DNA of 64,000 nucleotides from contig CBDEVW010000002.1 in assembly GCA_965243755.1 (NCBI GenBank), positions 434,001-498,000 of the forward strand, written 5' to 3'. The translations under genes and the position numbers were made by a program. Positions 51,821-59,851 of this stretch are shown piece by piece. The notes under the pieces are model-generated. The model was not told the DNA's origin. It saw only the letters and a list, made by a program, of their open reading frames with translations, and did no database searches. Source of the stretch: JANSWY01 sp965243755. GTDB lineage: Bacteria; Bacteroidota; Bacteroidia; Cytophagales; Cyclobacteriaceae. How positions within the stretch are numbered: position 1 is the stretch's first letter; each line of letters begins with the position of its first letter.

Positions 51821-53086
51821 ATGAAAAACAGTCAGATCAGATGGTTAATTATTCTGGGCGCATTTTCAATTGCCAGCATATTGGTTGTGCAAATATTCTG
51901 GTTGCGCAAAGCATTTGATTTGAGACAAAGCCAATTCAATTATAATGTTCAACTGGCATTGAAAAACGTGGTTGAGTCACTGTGTCAATTCAATGGTAGT
52001 GATGTACCAGAGGTAAACCCTATTGAACAGGTAAGTAGCAACTATTTCATCGTACGAACCAATGATGTTATACCTCCACAGTCACTGGAGTATTTTTTGA
52101 AAGCTGAATTACAAAAGAGAACGATTAATACAGATTTTGAATACACCATTTACGATTGCAGTAATCAAAACATCGTATTTAGTCAGTATATAGATATAAA
52201 TAGCAACGAAAATAAGCCTGAGCAGGAGATTCTTTCACCCCATTATAAAGAGAATGAATACTATTTCGGCGTGTTTTTTCCACATAAAACGGCCAGTATC
52301 GTTAACCAGATGGGCATTTGGATTTTTAGTACTTCTGCTCTCCTGGTAGTTATAATATTCTTCACCCTGGCATTATTTATCATATTCCGACAAAAAAGAT
52401 TATCAGAAATTCAAAGAGATTTTGTCAATAACATGGCACATGAATTTAAAACGCCCATTGCTACAATTGCCATAGCCAGTGACTATCTCGCCCAACCGGA
52501 TGCATCAGGTTTTCCGGATAAAATTATGAATTACGCTGCTATTATTAAGAAGGAAAATAATCGTTTGATGAATCATGTTGAAAGGGTTCTGCAAATTGCA
52601 AAGCCGGAAAAGGCTAATATTCTCGACATTCAGACCTTTGATTTGATGGAAGTCATTTTTGAAGCCAAAGAGGATGTTAAGCGAATGCATCAGGATGTGG
52701 CAATAGCGTTTGAGGTCAATAATCGGTTTGGAACATTAATGGTGACTGGAGATATGATGCATTTACAGAATGCAATTTTTAATTTGATTGACAATGCTGT
52801 GAAGTATTGCCGTGATCAACCCAGGATATCAATTGAAGTGCTGGAAAAGAATAAGTATGTCCTCATGAATATCTCTGATAATGGTATTGGTATTCCCTCA
52901 AAATATCAAGATTTGATTTTTCAGCGATTCTTTAGGGTTCCTACTGGAGACCAGCATGACGTAAAAGGATTTGGAATTGGGTTGTTCTATGTGAAAATGA
53001 TTCTAAAAAGAATGAATGGTCAAATTAAGCTAATTAAGTCTACAGAAGGAGGTTCTACATTTCAATTGAAAATACCGGCAGCATGA
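51821..53086 (+). CDS. Sensor histidine kinase (RprX-like)
   Basis: A 421-residue kinase with membrane helices at about 8-28 and 166-188 and a 135-residue periplasmic sensor domain between them. The phospho-acceptor is His207 in NNMAHEFKTPIATI; the HATPase domain has NLIDNAVKYC (N box), ISDNGIGIPSKYQ and GFGIGLFYVKMI. There is no HAMP domain. It overlaps its response regulator by 4 bp and is paralogous to the kinase at 55.2 kb. The closest known type is RprX of Bacteroides, a comparison made by eye. Confidence 0.88.
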   Translation: MKNSQIRWLIILGAFSIASILVVQIFWLRKAFDLRQSQFNYNVQLALKNVVESLCQFNGSDVPEVNPIEQVSSNYFIVRTNDVIPPQSLEYFLKAELQKRTINTDFEYTIYDCSNQNIVFSQYIDINSNENKPEQEILSPHYKENEYYFGVFFPHKTASIVNQMGIWIFSTSALLVVIIFFTLALFIIFRQKRLSEIQRDFVNNMAHEFKTPIATIAIASDYLAQPDASGFPDKIMNYAAIIKKENNRLMNHVERVLQIAKPEKANILDIQTFDLMEVIFEAKEDVKRMHQDVAIAFEVNNRFGTLMVTGDMMHLQNAIFNLIDNAVKYCRDQPRISIEVLEKNKYVLMNISDNGIGIPSKYQDLIFQRFFRVPTGDQHDVKGFGIGLFYVKMILKRMNGQIKLIKSTEGGSTFQLKIPAA

Positions 53087-53769
53087 CAACTAAGAAAGCT
53101 TCCATATTATTGGTAGAGGATGACCCGTCTCTTGGGTTTTTGATGAAAGATGCATTGGAAGAAGATTATCATGTTAATTGGATTCTTGATGGTCAGTTTG
53201 CATCAGATAAGTTCAAGGAGGGAGCGTACGACGCATGTTTGCTCGATATTATGCTTCCACGAAAAGATGGATTTACCATAGCGGAAGAAATAAGGGCGGC
53301 TAACCAGCAGGTTCCTATTCTTTTTGTTTCTGCAAAATCGATGGAAGAGGATAGAATAAAAGGATTTTTGAAGGGAGGCGATGATTATATCACAAAGCCA
53401 TTTTCGATGAATGAATTAAAGTTAAGAATCGAAGTTTTTCTCAGAAGATCTAACAACAAAAAGACTGACAGGTATACCATCGGTTCTTACACATTTGTTC
53501 CATCCACCTTTTGTTTGACGCATGGTGATAATGCTAAGAAACTCACCAGAAGAGAGTCAGAATTGCTGGAATATCTGGTAAAAAACCACTCTCAGGTCAT
53601 AAAAAGGGAAGAGATATTAAATGCATTGTGGGGTAATGATGATTACTTTAATGGCAGAAGCCTCGATGTATTTATTAGCAAACTAAGAAAGTACCTGTCT
53701 GGTGATCCCAGGATAAAAATAAGCAACTATCATGGTGTGGGCTTTCAATTTGAAGTGCCCAAAGATTAG
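53083..53769 (+). CDS. OmpR-family response regulator (RprY-like)
   Basis: A 228-residue regulator. The receiver has VEDD at residues 11-14 and phospho-acceptor Asp55 in ACLLDIMLPRKDGF, Ser88 region VSAKS and Lys in ITKPFS. The C-terminal winged helix (about residues 130-226) has LTRRESELLEYLVKN, ILNALWGNDDYFNGRSLDVFISKLRKYL and the final VHGVGF-like SNYHGVGFQF. It is expected to bind the GTTAA repeats upstream of its own operon. Confidence 0.92.
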   Translation: MTTKKASILLVEDDPSLGFLMKDALEEDYHVNWILDGQFASDKFKEGAYDACLLDIMLPRKDGFTIAEEIRAANQQVPILFVSAKSMEEDRIKGFLKGGDDYITKPFSMNELKLRIEVFLRRSNNKKTDRYTIGSYTFVPSTFCLTHGDNAKKLTRRESELLEYLVKNHSQVIKREEILNALWGNDDYFNGRSLDVFISKLRKYLSGDPRIKISNYHGVGFQFEVPKD

Positions 53770-53934
53770 GGTTACTGGTGGAGTCGCTGTACTATCATTA
53801 AACATTCCTTAATCAAACTCAAATTTTGCTATTTGGACAATTCCATTATATTTGTTGTCCCCCAAATGGTAAATCTTCACCAGCACTACTGATTGGGAAT
53901 ATTATAAACGCAGGTAACAAACGGAACTCACACA

Positions 53935-54114
53935 ATGGAAAACATGTATCCGACTGACACGGAAGAAGAACTTTTTGTGTCATGTACTCAGGAAATTCTG
54001 GATAATATTAAACAAGCATTACAATCCGCAAAATCAATTAGAGAGCAGCACCAGTGGCAAAAACATAAGTTGGTTGTGGAAAGAATTCTGGAAAAACGAC
54101 TGTATCAAAATTAA
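53935..54114 (+). CDS. Small 59-residue hypothetical protein
   Basis: A complete 59-codon ORF, just below usual length limits: MENMYPTDTEEELFVSC at the start, then a continuous amphipathic helix rich in Gln, Lys and Glu (QEILDNIKQALQSAKS, WQKHKLVVERILEKR). It has no signal or membrane segment. It lies between the two two-component operons, with a terminator immediately after it. Composition argues for a real helical protein, but no family is recognised. Confidence 0.5.
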   Translation: MENMYPTDTEEELFVSCTQEILDNIKQALQSAKSIREQHQWQKHKLVVERILEKRLYQN

Positions 54115-54144
54115 AAAAGCCGGTACCCCGATGGATACCAGCTT
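54113..54144 (-). terminator. Intrinsic terminator of the T9SS-sorted protein gene (possibly bidirectional)
   Basis: The stem AAGCCGGTACCCC pairs imperfectly with GGATACCAGCTT around a short loop (54117-54144). On the minus strand it is followed by six T, making a good terminator for the gene ending at 54166. On the plus strand it follows directly after the 59-residue ORF, with a poor T tail. Confidence 0.7.
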
Positions 54145-54165
54145 CTGTTCACTTTGAGACTACTT

Positions 54166-55104
54166 CTATTCTAAAATCAATTTTTTGTTAAGCTTTCTTT
54201 TCCCACTGCTAATCTCGAGAATATATACACCTGGTTCCTCGTTGCTGAGGTCCAGCTCTTGTTTGAATAATCCACCGAAGCTGTCATAAGCCTCCACGTA
54301 TACTTCTTGTCCTGCCAGGTCATAGACAGCAACTTTAAGAGGTGCTTGTCCAGGCATGCTGAATCTCAATGTGAATCGACCATCATTGGGATTTGGATAA
54401 TACGAAACGTCATTCAATTCCAGGGTGCCATATTTATTTTGTGACTTTTCTTCCCTTTCTATGTCCTTGATTGTCAGTTTTTTTCGTTTTAGGAAAATGG
54501 CATTGCTATGAGGTCCTGATTTTGGTGAAATATTCAGGTTAAAATCAAAGTCATCAAATTGTTCACTCAATTCCTTTAACCTGCTTTCTATTTCAGCAAG
54601 CTCATCTTCCAGATCCTCCGGAAACTGATTGTCATAATCAAAATTATACCGCTGCTTGAGTTGATCTTTTAATTGTTGATCATTGTCAAAAGGAAATGCA
54701 AAACTCTGATCAAAGTCATCAAAGAACATTTTGAAATGATCATTGCCAAATTGCATATCAAAATGCTTCCTGAAGTCCATCATGATGTCCTCTGTATGCC
54801 CAAACCCAAAAGAGAAAGACTGCCCTCCATTTCCATACCAGCTAAAATCAGGGTCTTCTCCATAAAATTCTTTGTAGGCCGGGTCATTCATCATTTCCTC
54901 TCTGCTGCTATATTCTTTTTCAAAGTTCTTGATTTCCCCATCAATCTCCTTAGAGACTTTTAGCCTTATTTTTCCATCAGGCGACTGGCTTATTTCAACG
55001 CTGTTTGAAGAAGATGTTTGGGCCAATGATCTGGATGATGATGAGATCAACAAGATCATTGAAAGTATCCCAATGACGATTTTAAGTTGCGATTTTAACT
55101 TCAT
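54166..55104 (-). CDS. T9SS-sorted secreted protein
   Basis: A 312-residue protein: signal peptide (hydrophobic residues 10-22, cleavage after LAQ), an acidic Asp/Phe-rich middle (about residues 80-195) with repeated DF and FD pairs and a coiled-coil-like LEDELAEIESRLKELSEQF, and a type IX secretion C-terminal sorting domain in the last 80 residues (YYPNPNDGRFTLRF, LKVAVYDLAGQEVY, PGVYILEISSGKRKLNKKLILE). The cargo has no catalytic motif. It is divergent from the second two-component operon, sharing the region with the GTTAA repeats, so it may be part of that regulon (inference). Confidence 0.88.
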   Translation of the reverse strand: MKLKSQLKIVIGILSMILLISSSSRSLAQTSSSNSVEISQSPDGKIRLKVSKEIDGEIKNFEKEYSSREEMMNDPAYKEFYGEDPDFSWYGNGGQSFSFGFGHTEDIMMDFRKHFDMQFGNDHFKMFFDDFDQSFAFPFDNDQQLKDQLKQRYNFDYDNQFPEDLEDELAEIESRLKELSEQFDDFDFNLNISPKSGPHSNAIFLKRKKLTIKDIEREEKSQNKYGTLELNDVSYYPNPNDGRFTLRFSMPGQAPLKVAVYDLAGQEVYVEAYDSFGGLFKQELDLSNEEPGVYILEISSGKRKLNKKLILE

Positions 55105-55158
55105 GATTATTCATATTTTGAGTTTAAGCTAATTTACCTTGAATGCGCTCAAACTGAT

Positions 55159-55194
55159 GTTAAAGGCCAGTTAATAATTGTTAAAAAAGGTTAA
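55159..55194 (+). promoter_or_regulatory. GTTAA direct-repeat operator of the second two-component operon
   Basis: Four exact GTTAA copies start at 55159, 55170, 55180 and 55190 (spacing 11, 10, 10). The last copy ends 39 nt before the kinase ATG, and the first begins 55 bp from the divergent T9SS-protein start, so one site could control both. The motif matches the array at 51726-51762. Confidence 0.7.
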
Positions 55195-55221
55195 AGTCAA
55201 ACACTTAGCTGATCTTAGCCG

Positions 55222-55229
55222 TAAATTTG
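55222..55229 (+). promoter_or_regulatory. -7 promoter element of the second kinase gene
   Basis: TAAATTTG matches TAnnTTTG and lies only 4 nt before the ATG at 55234, so the transcript would be leaderless or nearly so. No -33 TTTG is present; the GTTAA repeats occupy that region, which suits an activator-dependent promoter. Confidence 0.5.
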
Positions 55230-55233
55230 AGGC

Positions 55234-56859
55234 ATGAAGAAAATTCCGCTTAAATGGATTATCACACTCATGAGTGGAGCAATCATTGGATTGATCATCT
55301 TCCAGTTGTATTGGGTAGATACGGTGATCAAAGCCAATGATGAGCGCTTCAAAAAGGATGTAATTGAAGTATTGAACCTGGTTGCTGAGAAATTGGAAAA
55401 ACAGGAGTTGTTGCTATTCACCTACGATAATTTTAGTACCAACCTACTGTGGAAAACACCCCGTTTCAATAAAGATTCCTCTCAGGGTAACATCGAATTA
55501 TTTGAGACAAGATTCGAAAAGAAGACACTAAAACCCAATATCCAGATTGATAGTCAGAATTGGAATATAAAATACGATTTTCAGGTGCTTGTTGAGGCTA
55601 CCAAAGAAATGAAGGAGAGATCTCATACAGAAACAGTAGTAATTGATGATTCTGAAAATAATCATGTCATCAGGATAGAAAGAAAACTGGATTCCCTGAA
55701 ACTCGCTAATGAAAGACTAAGGTCAAATTTTGCTAAAGTCACAAGAAAATCGGAAATGGTCCAAATGGTGATTCACGAACTGATGACCAACGACAGATCA
55801 GTAAAAAGCAGGCTGGATTTAAATCAACTGGATTCTCTTCTCGGTGCTGAATTACTGAATAAAGGCATTGACCTGGGTTATCAGTATGCGGTTATTGACA
55901 AAAGCAATGACTCTTTTATCCATATGGTTTCCCATAACCTGGAGAAGAAGAATCACTATGACCTCTACAATACAGAGCTAAAGGCCAATCTGTTTCCAAA
56001 TGATATCATAGGAGAAACAGCTTATCTTGCGATCACATTTCCTGATAAATCGTCTTTTCTACTCAGAAAAGTGGGCTCTACTTTAGCCAGTTCACTCATT
56101 CTTGTATTAATCATCATGTTTTGTTTTGCTTATTCAATCAAAACAATTCTTCGTCAAAAGAGACTTTCAGAGATCAAGAATGACTTTATCAATAACATGA
56201 CGCATGAGTTCAAAACTCCTATAGCCACGGTCTCTCTAGCCTGCGAAGCGCTACAGGACAAAGACATCAGCAGTACTGAGTCTATGAGATCCAGATATTT
56301 GGGCATTATTAGCGATGAGAACAAAAGATTAGGTAGCCAGGTGGAGAAGGTGCTACAAATGGCGATACTGGATAAAAACAACCTGAAGCTAAAAATGGAA
56401 GAACTGGCCCTACACCAGGTGATCAATAATGCCATTGATAAAATTAATATACAGGTCGAGAAAAAAGGTGGTAAGATTGAAACTGACTTTAGAGCTAAAA
56501 ATGATAAGGTACAAGGTGACCAGGTTCATCTCACCAATATTATCAGCAATCTGCTGGATAATGCCAATAAGTATTCAAATGACTCACCAGAGATCAAAAT
56601 CCAAACCAATGACAATGCTTATGGCATGGAAATTAAAGTCAGGGATAAGGGAATTGGCATGACCAGAGAGGCAATTAAAAATATTTTCAATAAATTTTAT
56701 CGGGTACCTACCGGAAACCTGCATGATGTGAAGGGATTCGGGCTTGGTTTGGCTTATGTTAAAAACATGGTCGATGCACACGGAGGATCTATATCGGTAG
56801 TGAGTGAACCAAAGAAAGGTAGCGAGTTTACGATCTTTTTACCATACTCACATGAGTGA
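55234..56859 (+). CDS. Sensor histidine kinase, paralogue of the first (RprX-like)
   Basis: A 541-residue kinase with membrane helices at about 8-28 and 283-301 and a large 255-residue periplasmic domain containing a predicted coiled segment (ERKLDSLKLANERLRSNF region). Phospho-acceptor His324 is in NNMTHEFKTPIATV. HATPase motifs are NLLDNANKYS, VRDKGIGMTREA and GFGLGLAYVKNM. The cytosolic part closely resembles the kinase at 51.8 kb, but the sensor domain is longer, so the signals probably differ. It overlaps its regulator gene by 8 bp. Confidence 0.9.
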   Translation: MKKIPLKWIITLMSGAIIGLIIFQLYWVDTVIKANDERFKKDVIEVLNLVAEKLEKQELLLFTYDNFSTNLLWKTPRFNKDSSQGNIELFETRFEKKTLKPNIQIDSQNWNIKYDFQVLVEATKEMKERSHTETVVIDDSENNHVIRIERKLDSLKLANERLRSNFAKVTRKSEMVQMVIHELMTNDRSVKSRLDLNQLDSLLGAELLNKGIDLGYQYAVIDKSNDSFIHMVSHNLEKKNHYDLYNTELKANLFPNDIIGETAYLAITFPDKSSFLLRKVGSTLASSLILVLIIMFCFAYSIKTILRQKRLSEIKNDFINNMTHEFKTPIATVSLACEALQDKDISSTESMRSRYLGIISDENKRLGSQVEKVLQMAILDKNNLKLKMEELALHQVINNAIDKINIQVEKKGGKIETDFRAKNDKVQGDQVHLTNIISNLLDNANKYSNDSPEIKIQTNDNAYGMEIKVRDKGIGMTREAIKNIFNKFYRVPTGNLHDVKGFGLGLAYVKNMVDAHGGSISVVSEPKKGSEFTIFLPYSHE

Positions 56860-57547
56860 TACACGAATACTAATTGTGGAGGATGATCCTAACCTGGGAC
56901 AGATCCTGAATGAATACCTTGGGCTGAAAGGATTTAAAACCCATCTAAGCACTGATGGGGAACAGGGTCTTCAAGCCTATAAAGAACAAGATTTTGACCT
57001 TTGTATTTTGGACTTGATGATGCCCAAGATGGACGGATTTACCCTGGCAAAGGAGATTAGGAAAATGAACGAAGATATTCCCATCGTTTTTTTGACGGCA
57101 AAATCAATGAAAGAGGATGTGATCGAGGGCTTTAAGATTGGAGCAGACGATTATCTGACCAAGCCATTCAGCATGGAGGAGCTGCTATTGCGACTGGGTG
57201 CCATCCTGAAAAGGTCACGAAAATCTCCAGAACAGGATTCTTTTCCATCCATCTATGAATTGGGGACCTACCGGTACAATTATGATCATCATCTCCTTCA
57301 GTCTCCGTCAGGAGAGGTTAAACTGACCGGCAAAGAGAATGAGTTGCTTAGATTGTTTTGCGAAAAGTTTAATCAGACTGTAGATCGGACAGAAGCTTTG
57401 AAACGAATTTGGGGCGATGATAGTTATTTTAATGCCAGGAGTATGGATGTCTATATTGCCAAGCTTAGAAAGCATTTAAAGGAGGACGAAAAAGTACAGA
57501 TTATTACTGTTCATGGGCAAGGATTTAAACTTGTAAAACTTAATTAA
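56852..57547 (+). CDS. OmpR-family response regulator (RprY-like), paralogue
   Basis: A 231-residue regulator from the ATG at 56852; the longer frame starts inside the kinase gene. Receiver: VEDD at 9-12, Asp54 in LCILDLMMPKMDGF, LTAKS and YLTKPFS. Winged helix: LTGKENELLRLFCEK, RIWGDDSYFNARSMDVYIAKLRKHL and VHGQGFKLVKL. It resembles the regulator at 53.1 kb throughout, including the DNA-recognition helix SLDV/SMDVFI or YIAKLRK, consistent with both binding similar GTTAA sites. Confidence 0.92.
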   Translation: MSDTRILIVEDDPNLGQILNEYLGLKGFKTHLSTDGEQGLQAYKEQDFDLCILDLMMPKMDGFTLAKEIRKMNEDIPIVFLTAKSMKEDVIEGFKIGADDYLTKPFSMEELLLRLGAILKRSRKSPEQDSFPSIYELGTYRYNYDHHLLQSPSGEVKLTGKENELLRLFCEKFNQTVDRTEALKRIWGDDSYFNARSMDVYIAKLRKHLKEDEKVQIITVHGQGFKLVKLN

Positions 57548-57663
57548 TTTTAGTAAATTATTAAGGATAACCTCTTCGGTAAAATTTCTTCTCCTGGAAT
57601 AATTGCTGAACTTAAAGTTTTATTAAATTCCGGCTGAATTGAGCCCGAAAAAACTATGATACT

Positions 57664-58386
57664 ATGAGAATCGTTCCATCTATTTCTGTGATTAATGGTA
57701 GAACCACCAGGTTAACACAAGGGGACTTCACCAGTGAAAAGGTGTATGACATTAGTCCATTGGATGTTGCCAAGAAATTTGAAGATCACGGAATTACCAG
57801 GATACATTTAATCGACCTTGATGGAGCCACTCAGGGATCTCCGGTCAACTATCACGTACTGGAAATGATTGCTGGGTATACCAACCTGAAAGTAAATTTT
57901 GCAGGAGGCATTCATACGGATGGAGATATTAGCAAAGCATTTGAGTCAGGAGCAGAAAGCATTACTTCTGCAACCATCGCGGTATATGATAAAGAACTTT
58001 TTAGCTCATGGATCATGTCATACGGCAGACAAAAAATCGCGCTCGGAGCAGACTGCCTCCATGGTTTGATACGAGTTGGCGGTTGGCAAAAAGGCACTAA
58101 AATTGACTTGTTTGACCATATTCAGTTCTTTTACGACAGAGGGCTAAAATATTTAAAAACCACTGATATTTCCAGAGACGGAGCACTTGAAGGTCCGGCA
58201 TTCGATTTATACAAAGAAATTATGGATAGATTTCCCGATCTATGCGTATTTGCCAGTGGAGGGGTGAGAAATATGGATGATATTCGCAAGTTGGATGAGG
58301 CCGGGCTTTACGGTGTAATTTTCGGTAAAGCGTTTTATGAAGGTAACATCACCTTAAAAGACCTTGAAGATCTAACAGTTCGGTAA
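57664..58386 (+). CDS. HisA-family TIM-barrel protein with altered catalytic residue
   Basis: A 240-residue protein related to HisA, the ProFAR isomerase of histidine synthesis. Phosphate-binding loops FAGGIHTDGD and FASGGVRNMDD are intact and the second catalytic Asp (Asp130 in GADCLHGLIRVGGW) is present. However, the N-terminus is IVPSISVINGRTTRL where HisA has PAIDLxxG: Ser8 replaces the catalytic Asp8. It stands alone, without other his genes. It may be a paralogue with another function or a HisA with an altered mechanism. Confidence 0.75.
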   Translation: MRIVPSISVINGRTTRLTQGDFTSEKVYDISPLDVAKKFEDHGITRIHLIDLDGATQGSPVNYHVLEMIAGYTNLKVNFAGGIHTDGDISKAFESGAESITSATIAVYDKELFSSWIMSYGRQKIALGADCLHGLIRVGGWQKGTKIDLFDHIQFFYDRGLKYLKTTDISRDGALEGPAFDLYKEIMDRFPDLCVFASGGVRNMDDIRKLDEAGLYGVIFGKAFYEGNITLKDLEDLTVR

Positions 58387-58407
58387 TTGCCCAGAAAATT
58401 GAGAATA

Positions 58408-58746
58408 TTAATATAGAGCCGACATTGCATTGTCGTCTTTCGAATCTTCGTACTTGAATTTGTATAGGAAGTAGAAAATAAAATTGTACTTATTTACTGA
58501 TTCACTTTTATCAATAGATTTTGGCTTTACCTCCACTTCTTCAGCTTCTGACGGAACGTTATTTGTGACTTCCGCCTCCTCTTCATTGATATTTGAAGGA
58601 TTTTGTTGCTGCTGATCAGATTTACCTGGATTTTCTTTTAGCCTGTTGGGATGCTGCTGATGATCTTGCCATAACACTGGCGAGCCATAGGCGCTCATAC
58701 CCAGGGTTAGTGTTAGAAGTAGTATCGTAGCAATTGACCTTAGCAC
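58408..58746 (-). CDS. Small secreted hypothetical protein
   Basis: A 112-residue protein with signal peptide (cleavage near AYG-SPV), a disordered Gln/Asn/Glu-rich middle (residues 28-80) and a C-terminal aromatic segment KYNFIFYFLYKFKY. Low complexity limits interpretation. Composition differs from a random frame and the signal sequence is convincing, so it is probably real. No family is recognised. Confidence 0.5.
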   Translation of the reverse strand: MLRSIATILLLTLTLGMSAYGSPVLWQDHQQHPNRLKENPGKSDQQQQNPSNINEEEAEVTNNVPSEAEEVEVKPKSIDKSESVNKYNFIFYFLYKFKYEDSKDDNAMSALY

Positions 58747-58848
58747 AATTTAGAAATATAGACGAGATAACGTTTTCATAAATAAAAAGGTTTGCCAATA
58801 TGCAAAATTTTTATTGGAATTGCACAAACCTTCTGTAATAAGTACCAA

Positions 58849-59622
58849 TTATTCTATGAATAATATAGCGAAGAGCGCCCCAAAAACCATGGCTAGCAGA
58901 ATAAAAGTGAAGTAAGCCAAAATCCAAAGGAGAATTGCTTTCAATACCCCAATAAACTTTTGCCTGATCTGATAGAAGCTAATGACAGCAAATGAGTGGT
59001 ATGCTATTCCAAACAGACTAAATATCATTGTGGAATCACGCCATCCAATTCTAAAGAATATAAAGGACACGATGGTGAACCAAATGGCATGACCAGTTGA
59101 ATAAATAAATATGACACAATGTTCGATGAAATTAAATCCGGGCTTGCGGTACAACAGCTTGGCCCAGATGGCCAGAAAGGGAATCATGGCTATTGTCAAT
59201 AATCTAAAATGATCACTTACCCATTTCATTATTTTGTTGGTCAATTTTAATTGTTGGTCCGTAGAGGGCTTTTGGTCAACGCCCATTACCTCCTGGCTGC
59301 TTCTTAAATAGGCTTCCATGTCCAAATCACTGATCTCCACAAACAATACCATGATCGTGGAGATCAGGAATAAATAACCCAGTGGACCAATGAACCTAAC
59401 TCTGTTACCAGCAATGTATAGCCTGGCGACAATTCCGGGGTTAATCGTTAGGTACCGTATGGTTCTTAAAAATTTATTGTCCCACCCCATCCACTTAGAA
59501 GAAAATTCCAGTATCAGTTCCTTCCAGGTGAGTGGTTTTACAGTTTGATGCTGGCCACAATGGTGGCAATATTCTCCAGGAGCTTCCGAGTTACAATTGA
59601 TGCAGATGTTTTTTTCAGGCAT
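58849..59622 (-). CDS. DUF3667 membrane protein
   Basis: About 257 residues from the ATG at 59622 (the frame is open 14 codons further). It starts with a zinc-ribbon-like NICINCNSEAPGEYCHHCGQ, followed by the DUF3667 core TWKELILEFSSKWMGWDNKFLRTIRYLTINPGIVARLYIAGNR and four to five membrane helices. The family is widespread in Bacteroidota and its function is unknown. The nearest downstream gene on this strand is the small secreted protein, about 100 bp away. Confidence 0.85.
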   Translation of the reverse strand: MPEKNICINCNSEAPGEYCHHCGQHQTVKPLTWKELILEFSSKWMGWDNKFLRTIRYLTINPGIVARLYIAGNRVRFIGPLGYLFLISTIMVLFVEISDLDMEAYLRSSQEVMGVDQKPSTDQQLKLTNKIMKWVSDHFRLLTIAMIPFLAIWAKLLYRKPGFNFIEHCVIFIYSTGHAIWFTIVSFIFFRIGWRDSTMIFSLFGIAYHSFAVISFYQIRQKFIGVLKAILLWILAYFTFILLAMVFGALFAILFIE

Positions 59623-59718
59623 GGTTTGGTGAAATAAGACCAGCATGAAATTTAAATAATTCAAGCCATAGTTATCTGAAATAAATCAAATTTTGAACGA
59701 ATTATAAAAAGCAATCCC

Positions 59719-59750
59719 TTTGTAGTTGATGCACCATCATATTAATTTTG
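59719..59750 (+). promoter_or_regulatory. Promoter of tRNA-Val
   Basis: TTTG at 59719-59722, a 20-nt spacer and TAATTTTG at 59743-59750, both exact matches to the Bacteroidota consensus. The tRNA begins 16 nt later. Confidence 0.7.
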
Positions 59751-59766
59751 GAAACCATTTTTACAT

Positions 59767-59844
59767 GGAGTATTAGCTCAGTTGGTTTAGAGCATCGCCT
59801 TGACAGGGCGGGGGTCACTGGTTCGAATCCAGTATACTCCACCA
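59767..59844 (+). tRNA. tRNA-Val (anticodon GAC)
   Basis: The acceptor stem GGAGTAT (59767-59773) pairs perfectly with ATACTCC (59834-59840), followed by the discriminator A and an encoded CCA (59842-59844). The D-arm is AGCTCAGTTGGTTTAGAGC, the anticodon loop TTGACAG has GAC at 59802-59804, and the T-arm is CTGGTTCGAATCCAG. All canonical features are present and no intron is seen. It converges with the lipoprotein gene that ends at 59852. Confidence 0.95.
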
Positions 59845-59851
59845 CTTCTAC

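Noticed and set aside
53797..53812. ATTAA and CTTAA at 11 bp spacing as a third operator of the two-component regulators
   Set aside because: Only two imperfect copies, and simple AT-rich sequence would often give these.
53975..54157. 60-residue frame overlapping the 59-residue ORF
   Set aside because: It is a shadow in another frame; its composition is poor and it runs through the terminator, whereas the 53935 frame is compact and ends before it.
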